Notes: generated by a model from the letters alone, not told the origin. Positions 21,538-33,164 are shown, counted from the stretch's first letter. The stretch: 64,000 nucleotides of DNA from Raphanus sativus (GCF_000801105.2 NC_079514.1:23600293-23664292); one strand, 5' to 3'. Program-made: numbers and translations.

Positions 21538-22725
21538 GTCCATCACGAGGGGGAAGAACTCCAAGGCGCGCAGAACTACGCGATCAATCTGGAGCAGGGC
21601 AGGACTTCAGGAAATACGTGGAATCGTAACCAGAGTTACGACAAAACGTATACTGCGAGTTCCATCAGACCGAAGGTCACTCCACGGCTAACTGCAAAGT
21701 CGTAGGGGCAAGGATGGCCGCGAAGCTGCTTGCTGGAGAACTCTCTGGAGTAACCAGCATCAAGGATCTAATCCTTGACTCCGACCATCCGCCAAAAACC
21801 AATAAGAATCCTCCCGCGGAAAACTCGTCACCGAGAAATCAGACGGGGGAAAAACGCGAAAGAAGACCGGACGTTAGGGGGAACGATAACTCCCACAGGA
21901 GGGTGAACATGATCATGGGAGGATCCCAATACTGCAAGGACTCGGTCTCGGCCATCAAAGCTTACCAACGGAAAGCCGAGTCAACTGCGAAGTATCCCCC
22001 ACGGTCTCCTCCTCGAGACGGGCAGAACGCCTCGATCACGTTCACGGAAGAAGAGGCTTGCGGAATCGACCTGCCTCACTGCGACCCCTTGGTCATTGAT
22101 CTCGTAATAAGAGATCTCGAAGTCGCAAGAATACTCATCGACACTGGAAGCACGGTAAACCTAATCTTCCGCGATACCCTAAGAAGGATGGCCGTCGAGC
22201 TCGGAGAAGTCACTCCGGTACCAAAACCGCTCACGGGTTTCTCCGGACAAACGTCCATAACCCTGGGATCCATTCAACTACCCGTCATCGCAAAAAAACG
22301 TCACCAAGATAGTTGACTTCGCGGTGGTAGGTAGCCCGGTTATTTACAACGCGATCATGGGAACTCCATGGCTAAACGCCATGAAGGCCGTTCTCTCGAC
22401 TTATCACTTGGGCGTCAAATTCCCAACCAGGACTGGTGTCGCTGCAATCTGGGCTTGTCAAAAACAGTCGCGACTTTGTTTCCTAGCGGAGCATAAGTTA
22501 AGGCATATTACGACGACCTCCACTGTTAAACGCAAGCGAACCCAGCCTTCCGCCGAAGATACCCCGACAAAAGGCACAGCGACGTCTCCGACGGAAACGG
22601 ATTCGGAGATCGGAACCGTACCCGATTCCAAAGACAACGTCACAACTCAGCGGGAAGAGAAAAATCCCGAGGAAAACGTCGACCCCGCGACTAAAACGGT
22701 CGACGAAAAACTAACCGACGAGTAA
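21538..22725 (+). pseudogene. Zinc knuckle and retropepsin of the Tat-like element
   Basis: After the gag stop the frame changes again and a compact zinc-binding motif appears ([16 protein letters not shown], about 21,655-21,700). Next is a basic linker and the protease: [16 protein letters not shown] with the catalytic DTGS (about 22,120-22,165). A frameshift near 22,315 is followed by VVGSPVIYNAIMGTPWLNA and a Lys/Thr-rich tail ending at 22,725. Reverse transcriptase should come next but does not. At least three frame changes between gag and here. Confidence 0.8.
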
Positions 22726-23880
22726 ACACACTCGCGACACAAATAGAACTACGATATGGCTTGATCCTCGAAAGAGGTACGTAGGCAGCTCGTCGAAACC
22801 CGGCGAGTTCAGCTATCCCCCTCACCAAAAAGGGGGGGGGGAGTGGGTACATATACTCGTATACTCCCACAAAAGGTCGAAAATCCCCGCATTTGTATTC
22901 GAAATTTTCGAAACTTTTTCAATAAAATTCTCTTTCTCAATCTATCAATTCCTAAACATTCCAGAAAACGAAAAATGTATCCTCAAGAAAACGCGAGACG
23001 TCGCAGTTTTACTGAAGATATTTAGTTCGTATCATCCGTCAAAATAGTCCATCCGCGACTTTAAACATTCCATCAAAATTGTTCATCCGCGACTTTAAAC
23101 ATTTTATCAAAATAGTCCGTCCGCGACTTTAAAACAACCATTAAAATAGTCCGTCTGCGACTTTAAAAACGAAAACAAACCCGTCGATTGGCCCCGACGG
23201 GCAAACACATAAACGTTTCACTTAAACAAATTCGTAGTCAGATTTTTTCACAAGATCCTCTTACATCCGACCAGGATACCATAGCGCGCTATACAAGAAA
23301 ATCGAAATTTCGTCTAGCACTTTGTAAAGGAAGTAGCTCGGTTCGTACCCAGACAAATCATATAAGCCGATAACACTTCGCGGATTTTAAAACGGTACGA
23401 ATCAGGTCAAAATCACAAACAGGCAAAACGGAAGCCGATCAGTCATCGCATAGCCTTAAAGCTGAGAGTAGACCTAGGTCTTGCCCTAAGCCCAGCCTTG
23501 CTGGCACTTAACATCTCACGGACATAGTATCAAATATGAGATCCCAAAACATGTCTCTTATCGCTTACACCTAAAACGTTCGCTAAAAAGTAGCATACGG
23601 ACCAAGCGACGAATTAAGAGTTAGAATACGAAATGACTACTCGCATTCTGCCCTCTACACTTGGCGAAAGTTTAAATCAGATCATAAAACATAAATCATC
23701 GAAAAACTTACTTCATATTTAAAAAGCCGCACAAAGACGGCATGGATTCAAAGCCTTAAAAGGCCAGTCCCGAAATACATAAAAGTACGCAACCTACTAC
23801 GGTCGCGGCATAAACAGATAAAACGGCCACACTTGGCCACGGAAATACAAAGATAGGGGAAAAGCATTTTCCCGATAAAT
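22726..23880 (+). repeat. Non-coding 3' region of the Tat-like element with 34-bp repeats
   Basis: No coding frame. CAAAAAGGGGGGGGGGAGTG (22,827 region) is a purine tract. Four tandem units of about 34 bp, AAAATAGTCCATCCGCGACTTTAAACATT type, have their CCGCGACTTTA words at about 23,053, 23,088, 23,121 and 23,155. The rest is unremarkable. Confidence 0.65.
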
Positions 23881-25003
23881 TCAGTAGAGGATAAAATCGT
23901 CTGACGACGAAGTTCCGAACTCCGTTGGATAATTCACCTCATCCTCACCTCCCTCCGCTTCGGTCGCGACCTCCACCGTGTCAGTAGAAACCGGGATCGG
24001 CTCCCAGAGTCCCCATATCCTTTCCTCGATAAGGGGAAAAAGCGATTCGGCGTGAGCATTATCCTTCATGCCACCCTGCATGAGGTTCAACTCCTCTTTG
24101 TAAACATAATCCCTATGTTGGGTCCTCGCGAGAGCTCCGACCGATCCGCGGCACTCGCGAAAATCGCCCACCGCAGCATCAGCAGCCCGAAGATTGTGAT
24201 ACTCCTCCTGGACTCGCATTGCCCGATTCTGCATCTCAGCGGCAATCTCCCGTTTGGCCTGCCTCCTCGCTCGGCGAATTTCTTTGGCATGGTCGGCGGC
24301 CGCCCTTAAGTTCCGTTCCAAAGTATCCTCTTGGAGCCGCGCAAAATCATTCGCATTTCTCTCCACTTTGAAGCGCCAGATCCTCGTCTCTCTCTGGCTA
24401 TCCACCAACGCCAAGCCAAGATTATTCATCGCCTGCGGAAGTCGAAAAAAGAATTTTCACAAAGACAAAAATATGATCAAACGGGGTGCAAATGGAAAGC
24501 AAGGGACTAACCCCGTTGACTACGCGAGAAGTCTCCGCTAAAACCTCAGGCCTCTCTGTTTCTTCTATGAAGGGTTACGGGTTTGGATGATCGGGAAGAC
24601 CAGAAAAGAAGTCGTCAAAGTTAGGAACTGGCGCGTCACTCGAACCACTCCCATCGCCAAAACCGAGAGACGGATCCCATCCCGGGAGCGGAAAATCATC
24701 AACGGGAAAGTCATGATCCTCGACCTCGATGTCTTTGTCCTTAGACGGCAACCCAGGCGATCTCTCAACTGGGACGCGTTCCGTCGGGACACGTTCCGGG
24801 AGATGTTCGACGGGAGCAAAATCTATATCACCTTCCGCCTCGAAATCGGAGTGGACCATTCGGATCGCCTTCCGAACCCTCCGACGGGTAAAACTGGTCC
24901 ACCCATGATCACCGCTCCTAAGCGCGTCTCTCACTTCCATAATGTCCCTAGGCCAGGTATGGATCACGCTAATGTGCGGAAGAGAATTCGGAAGCGAGAC
25001 CAT
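23881..25003 (-). pseudogene. Antisense ORF pair of the Tat-like element
   Basis: Two minus-strand frames, 25,003-24,575 and 24,429-23,881, are separated by about 145 bp that may be an intron or a break. The first holds FTRRRVRKAIRMVHSDFEAE and a Pro/Asp-rich tail (DDFPLPGWDPSLGFGDG). The second is a helical, Arg/Glu-rich protein (RLQEDTLERNLRAAADHAKE) ending in an acidic tail. Tat-lineage elements commonly carry an antisense ORF between pol and the 3' LTR, annotated as 'putative gypsy type transposon' (Transposase_28-like). The position and the coiled-coil/acidic character fit, but I cannot confirm the domain. Function unknown. Confidence 0.5.
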
Positions 25004-25812
25004 ACGAAGTCAGAAATTTAGAACATAACAATCACTATACAAATCCCCAGACCATACGAAGGAATTCCGATGTTCCGGACAGTTCCAAACTTAGAAATTC
25101 TAAATTTATGTTTTCAAACTTCAATCTCAAACATTAATTCTAAATCATATATTAGTTATCCTAAGCTATTAACTAAAATTACAATATTAATCTGGTAAAC
25201 CTACAAAAAATACTTATAAAATAAATATCTTGATAACCACCCACTTTAAAACTGAAAGGCCAATGATTTGCAATGGCGTGGATCACCATCATGTAACTAT
25301 CACCATTAGATCAACAAAATCTAACGGACACAATTGTTTAGCTTTTTCTAATTTGTTTTTTAATTTTTTTATTGTTTCCCTTCTCCCTATACGAGTCTAC
25401 GACATCTTCACTCTTCCTCTGTCACCTCCTCTCATCCTCACGAGTTCTTCTCCTCTCTCATCTTTCTCGATTCTGTTCCTCTTCTTCTCTTATCCACTAA
25501 TGAAAAATTCACAGACATAGCAAGCATCAATATCCATCTGTGAGATTCAAATTTGTTTGTAAATTTATTTGTTTTTCAGATCTGAGGAAGTGGTGGAGTA
25601 ACGAACGGTCTTGTGACGAACTTGATGAACCGGAAGTGGTGGCATCACGAATCTGGCCTGATGAACCGGAGGTGGTGACGGACTCGTAACGACGGTGCAG
25701 CTTCTTCATCTCGTAAAGAAGAGGAGAAGATGAAGAACAGACCGAGACGGAGAGAAGAGGACGATGCAGAGGAATAAGCAACAACAGTGCAGCTTCTCCT
25801 CAGCTTCTCAAA
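25004..25812. other. Non-coding stretch before the Reina-like element, possibly CACTA interior
   Basis: No protein-like frame is seen. AT-rich sequence to 25,230 is followed by a TC-rich stretch (25,360-25,500) resembling a plant 5' leader, and a GA-rich stretch with a near-duplicate GATGAACCGGA(A/G)GTGGTG at about 25,624 and 25,660. The Reina-like element inserted at the TCAAA at 25,808-25,812. The sequence on its other side is CACTA-type, so this may be the interior of the same CACTA element; no CACTA left end was found. Confidence 0.4.
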
Positions 25813-26163
25813 TGATACGGGATTAGTAGAGGAGAGTAAATGAGACAAGCGTCAGCTGGAGAATAGAAGGAGAAACTAAGCTGGTCAACGGTCATAGAGG
25901 ACACGTGCCGATATGAGAGTGAAGGAGAGAAGAGTTTGTTACAGCAGTTAGAAAATAGAGTATTAATAGTGACGAGATTGTGTTTACGTCATTCATTCAG
26001 AAAAATATTGTTGAGTTTCTTAAATCTACATTCTGTAATTCTTGAACTCATTACTGGAGAAATTCTTCTTATTCACGAATTTCTACAAGTAGAGTTACTG
26101 AATCTGTATTTCAATCGAAGTATTGGTTTGGATATTAGAGGTGATCACTGGAAACCTCTATCA
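25813..26163 (+). repeat. 5' LTR, 351 bp
   Basis: Begins TGATACGGGATTAG and ends ACCTCTATCA. It would hold the promoter. GTGGTATCAGAGCC follows at once. The LTR is 4 nt shorter than its partner. Confidence 0.95.
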
Positions 26164-26177
26164 GTGGTATCAGAGCC
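26164..26177 (+). other. Primer-binding site for initiator Met tRNA
   Basis: TGGTATCAGAGCC starts one base after the LTR end. It is complementary to the 3' end of plant initiator methionine tRNA, the usual minus-strand primer in this lineage. Confidence 0.9.
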
Positions 26178-26193
26178 ATCGTCCTCGGAATCT

Positions 26194-27141
26194 ATGGCGG
26201 GAAATAGGTCACAAGCGTTATCGGAGAGTACAGTAGCGAGAGAGATGGAGAATGCTTTGAGTTCGAGATTCGAAGCTTTGGAGAAGGCGATTGCGTCGCA
26301 GATCGAACAGAATCAACGACGTGATTTGGAGGTCAACAATATGCTTGAAGCCTTCAAGATGATGTCGAGTCAGCATCAGGCAAATACATCGGTGAATGGA
26401 GAAGAGATTCGCGATGAAACTCATGGCGTAGGAACGATTCGACCTGGATCCTTTCGTTATAATCATCATGATCAAGGTCAACATCGGCGAACTCGATTGA
26501 CAAAGAACGAGTTTCCCAGATTTGATGGATCGAAACTGGTGGAATGGTTGGGTAAAGCGGAAGAGTTCTATGCGATTGATAACACACCCGAAGACTCTAA
26601 AGTGGGAATCGCATCTATGCATTTTGATGGCGATGCAGCTGCTTGGCATCAAGCGGTTCGCCAAGAAGATGAACATGCAGTCGTTTTACGGAATTGGCGA
26701 GCTTATAGGAACAGACTCAAAGAAAGGTGTGAAGAAGTTATGGATGATCCTATGGCTTAGCTAAAAGAACTTAAAGAAACTGATGATATTGTGGCGTATC
26801 ACGCGAAGTTTGAGTTGATACGATCATGACTCCATATGTCTGAGGAGTACTTGTTGAGTGCATATCTTGCAGGCTTACAACTGGATACTCAGATGCACAT
26901 AAGAATGTTCAGTCCACAGCCTACTAGACAATGCTTGGTGCTGGGCCGACTATATTAGAAGGCACATCCGAGAAAAGAAGCTAAGAGTAACTGGACATCT
27001 CAGAGAAACCAAACAAATGAGAGCAACCAGAGGGGTCTCATTACTCAGAAGAAGGAAGACGAGAGTAAAAATAAAGATTTGAATGGGAGGTTAAAACATT
27101 TTCTGTCACAAGCAGAGATGAGTGAGAGGAGAGCGAAGGGT
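26194..27141 (+). pseudogene. Gag part of the Reina-like polyprotein
   Basis: The start is the ATG at 26,194 (MAGNRSQALSESTVAREME), 31 bases after the 5' LTR; the open frame upstream is LTR only. A coiled-coil-like N-terminus (SSRFEALEKAIASQIEQNQ) is followed by the gag core (NEFPRFDGSKLVEWLGKAEE, MHFDGDAAAWHQAV) that binds RNA and forms particles. The frame is shared with pol but has three stops: TAG 26,758-26,760, TGA 26,827-26,829 and TAG 26,956-26,958. The TGA and the last TAG are explained by single C-to-T changes (CGA, CAG), the pattern of methylated-cytosine decay. Confidence 0.9.
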
Positions 27142-30100
27142 TTGTGCTATTATTGTGATGAAAAATATACCAAAGATCATTACTTAAAGCACAAGAAAGT
27201 TCAGTTGTACTCGTTGGATTGTGGAGAAGGGGAGTTTCATGATGCGTTGGATAGTTTGGAGAGACATTATGAAGAAGAAGACAGTTTCGTAGAAACGGAG
27301 GAAAGAAATGATAAAGCGCATATATCATTGAATGCAGTAACTGGAGTTTCTGACTATACTACTATGAGAGTTCGAGGAGTGCAGGGGAAGAAGACAATCT
27401 ATGTGTTGATTGATTCAGGTTCAACACATAACTTCATAGACCGGAAACTTGCTAAGATGTTGGGATGCAAGTTGGAGTCTACGCACAGAACTCAAGTAGC
27501 AGTCGCAGATGGAAGTAGAATTGCAGTAGATGGAAGGGTTGATGGATTTAAATGGCAGTTCCAAGGAGTTGAATTTCAGGCAGACTTCATGGTTATTCCT
27601 TTGGGTTGTCATGATGTAGTACTGGGAGTACAGTGGTTGAGCACTTTGGGGCCAATAACGTGGGACTTCTTGAAGTTAGAAATGATGTTCAGATGGAAGA
27701 AAAACAAAGTTTTACTTCACGGGATCAAACCGGGATCGATTCAAGAGGTTAAGTCCAAACGCATTGAACAGAGAAAAGATGAAGAATTACAACTGCATAT
27801 GATCTATGTGCAGTATAAGGATGATGAGCAAGAGATGCAACTGAACGCTATTGAAGATATACCTCAGAAAACTCATCAGTATAAGGAGATAGAAGAGCTT
27901 ACTACTGAGTTTTCAGATATCTTTGAAGAACCTACATCTCTACCACCATTCCGTGAGAACCATAACCACAAGATCACATTGATGGAAGGCTCTAACCCTG
28001 TCAATCAGAAACCTTACAGATATGCGGTCTATCAGAAAAACGAGATTGACAAAATGGTGAAGGCATTGCTAGAAGCAGGCACAGTTCAACCAAGCTCAAG
28101 CCCATATGCTTCACCTGTGGTTTTGGTTAAGAAGAAGGATAATACTTGGCGTTTGTGCGTGGATTATAGGAAGTTAAACACGATGACTATCAAAGACAGA
28201 TTCCCTATTCCATTGATCGAAGATCTAATGGATGAACTAGGTGGTTCCAGCATTTACTCGAAGATAGACTTACGTGCTGGCTATCATCAAGTTCGGATGC
28301 ATCCTGATGATATTCAAAAGACAGCATTCAGAACACACAGTGGTCATTATGAGTATGTGGTAATGCCATTCGGCTTAACCAACGCGCCTGCAACTTTTCA
28401 AGGACTCATGAATGCGATTTTCAGAGAGCATCTACAGAAGTTTGCACTGATATTTTTTGACGACATTCTCATATATAGTCGGTCAATGGAGGAGCATATC
28501 AGTCATTTGTGTATTGTCTTTGAGCTAATGAGAGCAAACAAGCTTTATGCTAAGAAGAGCAAGTGTGAGTTTGCTACGAAGAAAGTGGAGTATTTGGGGC
28601 ACTTTATATCAGCAGAGGGAGTCTCCACGGATCCTGCAAAAATCAAAGCGATTACAGAGTGGCCCAAACCCAAAAATCTTAAAGCATTACGTGGATTCTT
28701 AGGCTTGGCAGGGTATTACCGAAAATTTGTACAAAGCTTTGGTGCCATTTCTCGGCAATTATCAGCTTTGACTAAGAAGGATTCTTTCTTATGGAACGAG
28801 GAAGCTCAGACTGCGTTTGAATCTTTGAAAGAATCAATGGTAACGACCCCAACGCTGGCTCTGCCACGTTTTGATAAAGTCTTCGTAGTTGAAACAGATG
28901 CTTCTGGTCAAGGAATTGGAGCAGTCTTGATGCAGGAAGGACATCCTTTGGCATATATTAGTAGACATCTGAAGGGGAAGCAACTTCATTTGTCTATCTA
29001 CGAGAAAGAGTTACTTGCAGTCGTATTTGCTGTTCAGAAATGGCGTCATTACCTATTGACGAACCATTTTATTATCAAGACGGATCAATGGAGTTTGAAG
29101 TATCTGTTGGAGCAGCGCCTTAACACTCCAATTCAGCAACAATGGCTACCAAAGTTGCTTGAATTCGATTATGAAATTCAGTATAGGAAGGGCAAGGAAA
29201 ATGTAGCAGCAGATGCTCTTTCTAGAGTGGATGGATCGGAAGTGTTGCATATGGCTATGACAGTATTGGATTGTGATCTGTTACAGAGGATTAAAGATGC
29301 CTACCAACATGTCCTTGCTGTTAAAAAGATTATTGAGGAGTTGGAGAAGAACAAGAAAGTAAAGAAGCATTATGTGTGGAGTATGGGAATTCTAAGAAGG
29401 AAACAGAAGATCGTCGTTCCTGCTGATATTGAGATAAGGAAGATGATACTTGAGTGGCTACATAGCTCTAGCCAAGGTGGCCATTCAGGCAGAGAAGTAA
29501 CAATACAGAGAATTAAAGGAGTGTTCTATTGGAAGGGGTTAGCTAAAGACGTACAAGCTTTCCTTCGCAGCTGCTCTGTTTGTCAACAATATAAGTATGA
29601 CACCTCTGCTTCACCTGGACTACTGCAACCACTTCCTATACCTGAGGCTGTGTGGACGGATATTTCGATGGAATTTGTTGATGGTCTGCCAATGTCTTCG
29701 GGAAAGGAGGTGATTCTGGTGATTGTAGACCGTTTCAGCAAGGCTGCCCATTTCATCGGTCTCAGTTATCCTTACACTGCATCTTTTGTTGCTCAAGCTT
29801 TCTTGGATACGTTCTATAAGCTTCATGGTTTTCCAAGATCTATCGTCAGTGATCGTGATGCAGTGTTTGTCAGTGATTTTTGGAGAGAACTCTTTCAACT
29901 TCAGGGATGTTCTTTGAATCTATCTACTGCTTATCACCCACAAAGTGACGGACAGACTGAAGTTGTTAACCGCTGTTTAGAAACGTACTTGCGTTGCATG
30001 ACGGGAGAGAGACCTAAACAGTGGTCGAGTTGGTTACCTCTGGCTGAGTATCGGTACAACACGAGTTATCACTCTTCTACACAGACAACGCCCTTTGAGA

Positions 30101-30243
30101 TTGTTTATGGGCAACCACCACCGATACATCTTCCTTATGTTCCTGGTGAATCAAAGGTACAAGTGGTGGCTAAATGTCTGGAAGACAGAGAAAAATGTTA
30201 CTTCTTCTCAAGTTTCACCTCTTACGAGCTCAGCACCGAATGA
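27142..30243 (+). pseudogene. Pol: zinc knuckle, protease, RT, RNase H, integrase (Reina-like)
   Basis: One long frame (open from 27,079) holds all enzymes in Ty3/gypsy order. There is a Cys-rich knuckle (GLCYYCDEKYTKDH); retropepsin with VLIDSGSTHNFID; reverse transcriptase with RLCVDYRKLNTMTIKDRFP, MPFGLTNAPATFQ and catalytic FFDDILIYS (Tyr of the usual YVDD replaced by Phe); RNase H with VETDASGQGIGAVLMQ; integrase with an HHCC finger (HSGRE...CSVCQQ), then DISMEFVDGLP, SDRDAVF and the Glu in DGQTEVVNR. These copy the RNA and insert the DNA. The frame breaks at about 30,190 by a 1-base shift and runs to a false stop at 30,243. Confidence 0.95.
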
Positions 30244-30738
30244 AGCAACAGGCTGATAAGCATAGGAGTGAGCGGAGCTTTGAAATTGGTGATAAGGTTT
30301 ACTTGAAGCTCCAACCTTATCGTCAGAACTCAGTAGTGACGAGGTCTTCTCCGAAGTTGGCTCCAAAGTTCTATGGTCCCTATGAAGTTTCTGGACAAAG
30401 TGGGAGTGGTCGCATACAGGCTGAAGCTCCCTTCTTCGTCAAAAGTTCACCCTGTATTCCACGTTTCTCAGTTGAAGAAGGCTGTTGGAGATGTTCACGA
30501 TACTCATCATCTTCCTACTATGGTTCACGATGTGTTTGAGAAGGAACCGGAATATTATTTGGAGAGGAAGATGGTGAAGAGACAAGGACGAGCAGCTACG
30601 ATGGTTTTGGTTAAATGGCGCAATCAAGCGGAGGAAGAAGCTACATGGGAGTTCTTATTTGATTTGCAGAGGAGGTTTCCGGCTTTTGAATTTTGTGGTC
30701 AAGATGTTTCAAACGGGGGAGATTTGATACGGGATTAG
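30174..30738 (+). pseudogene. Integrase C-terminus and chromodomain
   Basis: The reading continues in a second frame (RMKQQADKHRSERSFEIGDK, VYLKLQPYRQ, APKFYGPYEV) and, after another 1-base shift near 30,390, in a third: GVVAYRLKLPSSSKVHPVFH, VSQLKK, then the chromodomain VLVKWRNQAEEEATWEF (about 30,604-30,654). The GPY/F-like motif and chromodomain steer chromovirus integration to particular chromatin. The frame ends 30,736-30,738, inside the 3' LTR start. Confidence 0.9.
30711..30724 (+). other. Polypurine tract of the Reina-like element
   Basis: AAACGGGGGAGATT lies directly before the 3' LTR (TGATACGGG) and would prime plus-strand synthesis. It overlaps the end of the chromodomain frame. 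Confidence 0.85.
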
Positions 30739-31079
30739 TAGAGGAGAGTAAATGAGACACGCGTCAGCTGGAGAATAGAAGGAGAAACTAAGCTGGTCAA
30801 CGGTCATAGAGGACACGTGCCGATATGAGAGTGAAGGAGAGAAGAGTTTGTTACAGCAGTTAGAAAACAGAGTATTAATAGTGACGAGATTGTGCTTACG
30901 TCATTCATTCAGAAAAATATTGTTGTTGAGTTTCTTAAATCTACATTATGTAATTCTTGAACTCATTACTGGAGAAATTCTTCTTATTCACGAATTTCTA
31001 CAAGTAGAGTTACCGAATCTGTATTTCAATCGAAGTATTGGTTTGGATATTAGAGGTGATCACTGGAAAACCTCTATCA
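30725..31079 (+). repeat. 3' LTR, 355 bp
   Basis: Begins TGATACGGGATTAG and ends ACCTCTATCA, followed by the target duplication TCAAA. It differs from the 5' LTR by five substitutions (for example ACAAGC/ACACGC, TGTTTAC/TGCTTAC, TTACTG/TTACCG) and two small indels. Confidence 0.95.
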
Positions 31080-31084
31080 TCAAA

Positions 31085-31518
31085 CCCCCACGAAGACAGA
31101 GGTGGTGGCGGCTATGTGGCAGTGGAGACAGAATGGAGGTGGCGGAGGAGTTAGGAGGCGGAGGATTTAGGGTTTTTTTTGTATTTTTAGATTTAGTTTC
31201 TAAACCGGGTTTATCTTTAAACCGGTTTAATTTGTAAACCAAATTATTTGTAAACTAATTTTAATTTACAAAAAATATTTTATTTTTAATTATTTCGATT
31301 AATTTTTTAATTTATTTTTAATTATTTTTATTTTCAACTAATAATAGTAAACCTTAAAAACAGCTATCTTAATGTTAAACTACAACAGCTTTTACGAAAA
31401 TGCTATAATAAAAGGGAGACCTAAGATAGCTGGGGCAAACATAGCGCTTTCAATAATGCTAACAAAAGCATACGATAGCTGTTTTCTTCCGCTAAGAACA
31501 TACATTTTTCTTGTAGTG
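31085..31518 (-). mobile_element. CACTA (EnSpm) element, terminal region
   Basis: Read on the minus strand from 31,518 the sequence starts CACTACAAGAAAAATGTA, the classic CACTA terminus of Brassicaceae EnSpm elements. Subterminal words of AGATAGCTG/CAGCTATC type recur (about 31,360, 31,424, 31,470), as expected for CACTA transposase-binding repeats. The opposite terminus was not found; the Reina-like element lies inside or beside it. The end sits directly in exon 8 of the AP-1 mu gene. Confidence 0.8.
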
Positions 31519-33164
31519 ATATCTTCGTTCCTTGAACTGACTTTAAGCTTTTACAAGCATCTCAACACGGCTTTTGGAATGCTTTTCTATTTGCGTTTCA
31601 ACCCATATAAGAGGCTTTACCTGAACAAGAAATATGAAAAAGAAACACACCTGAGCCAAAGTTTGCTGAGGACAGGAAAAATTCTCATCCATGCTAATTC
31701 AACATGTCAAACCTGAGTACTGAGTGTATATGTCATCAGATCAAAAGCCCCATCAGGTGGTATGAAAGATATGGTTCTGTCATTTTCAAAACGGCCCAAT
31801 CGAACACACCTGCATTGAAGAAAAGAATATATAAAACTTAAGCGTAGAATAATTTGAATACAAAGAAACTAGAAGGGTTAGGATCACTGGAGCTTCTTAA
31901 AGAACATACTGATGGAATTTGATGTCCTCTAAATCAATGGCCTTTCCCTTTGTTGCTCGTCCCTGGGCTTCAAGCAATACTCTATCATTCAGTCCTAACT
32001 TACACTCTGGCATTCCACTGCAACAGAAAGGATAAAAGAGTCAAATAAAATGGCAAGACAAAGATAAAAAGCAAAAGGGAATTGACATTTCACATGCTTT
32101 AGTTGATTAGGAACATACGTCAGGTAAGTACGCATCTTCAGGGCTCCAACCACATCAGACCTGAGGATTTGCCCATAACTGTTGACAAGAATATTTAGAT
32201 TCTCAATTACATCCAAGAAAACCTGGATAAATAAGAGCAGGGTTTCGTCATATACAGCAGAAGGATAAAAAAGTTTGTTTTCTTCTCTTGAAAACAAAAG
32301 CACTCACTTCGTTCTTCTTGTACTGTAATCCCTCACTCCTCCAGGAGACAGCATTAGTGACAGCCATTGGAGGTCTCTGTGTAACTTCCATTCTATATGC
32401 ATCAGTCTTGATGAATTCACTGAGGATTCTTCCTTCGGTATACTGAGGATACCCAAAGTCCATCATTTCATCAAGTAACTCACACTGCCATCACCATAAA
32501 TCAATTTCAATAGTAAAAGAGCTATGGAAGAGGTAATCATACCACAACGACAAAATTATCCCTGAGAGATTCTTCCTCTAACTCCTCAAAGTAATGCTGG
32601 AAGACCTATATAGATCACCACTTCCATCATACTGGCAGCATGACATTGTGTACGCCTTAAAAGGAAAAGAATTTACTTACATCGACAACACGGTGAAGGA
32701 AGGAGAGAAGGGTGGCAGCATTACAGTTTTGTCTGGAGGCTATCATAAGGTAAACGTTAGTATGTTGTACAAACATGTAAGTGACCCCATTATCGTAAGC
32801 AACTGGATCGTTTGACTGTGAATCATCCTGTAGATATGAAGTTTAATTAGAAAGCCTCAAGATTGAAATCCAAACCATATAACCTAAAACAATGAACAAA
32901 CTTGTTTACTCTACAGAATCTTAACCTTACAGATGAATTCAGGCTCTCTGCCGATTACACAGTAACTATACACAAAAGAAGCAATGAGCGAGAAGAAGAA
33001 GAAGAAGATCGCGGAATGAAATAAGGAAATGAAACCTCTTTCTCGATGAGCTTGGAGAAGAAGCGCTCGGCTTGAGCGGCGGAGACGTCGCCGCGGTAGT
33101 CACGCCAGACGATAACGCGACCCTTGATATCGAGCAAAAACAGCGCAGAAGCAGCTCCTGCCAT
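31519..33164 (-). pseudogene. AP1M: AP-1 clathrin adaptor mu subunit, 3'-truncated gene
   Basis: Exons 1-7 are 33,164-33,036; 32,827-32,681; 32,605-32,543; 32,484-32,308; 32,222-32,119; 32,017-31,910; 31,809-31,713; exon 8 starts at 31,620. All introns are GT..AG and frames join perfectly. The product begins MAGAASALFLLDIKGRVIVW and includes DPVAYDNGVTYMFVQHTN, HYFEELEEESLRDNF, TDAYRMEVTQRPPMAVTNAV and DLEDIKFHQCVRL, matching plant AP-1 mu, which sorts cargo at the trans-Golgi/early endosome. About 275 residues precede exon 8 (family about 428). Exon 8 reads 25 codons (VKPLIWVETQIEKHS...) to a TAA at 31,545-31,543, and is then cut by the CACTA end at 31,518, losing most of the cargo-binding mu homology domain. 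Intron 3 is only 58 nt, and exon 4 starts Cys where family members have Tyr. Expression cannot be judged. Confidence 0.93.

Larger units (their letters stand above)
25813..31079 (+). mobile_element. Complete Reina-like (chromodomain) Ty3/gypsy retrotransposon, 5267 bp
   Basis: Two LTRs (25,813-26,163 and 30,725-31,079) flank a tRNA-iMet primer site, a gag-pol coding region ending in a chromodomain, and a polypurine tract. The 5-bp duplication TCAAA is present at 25,808-25,812 and 31,080-31,084. By eye the LTRs differ by 5 substitutions, one 3-nt indel and one 1-nt indel. Short LTRs plus a C-terminal chromodomain fit the Reina clade of chromoviruses. The coding region has three stops and two frameshifts, so it cannot make a full polyprotein. 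Confidence 0.95.

Noticed and set aside
24587..25021. Plus-strand frame opposite the Tat antisense ORF
   Set aside because: Basic, repetitive translation typical of an opposite-strand shadow; the minus-strand frame has the more protein-like composition.
25030..25050. CACTATACAAATCC as the left end of the CACTA element
   Set aside because: It matches the terminus only in its first five bases, the 3-bp flank does not match, and no AP-1 mu exon sequence precedes it.
26164..26180. Possible tRNA gene signal (TGGTATCAGAGCC)
   Set aside because: Only a short tRNA-complementary stretch beside an LTR; it is the primer-binding site.
25936..26193. Upstream extension of the Reina-like gag frame
   Set aside because: It lies in the 5' LTR and primer site; gag starts at 26,194.
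30848..31237. Apparent 129-codon ORF
   Set aside because: It is the second LTR copy of the same chance frame plus flank.
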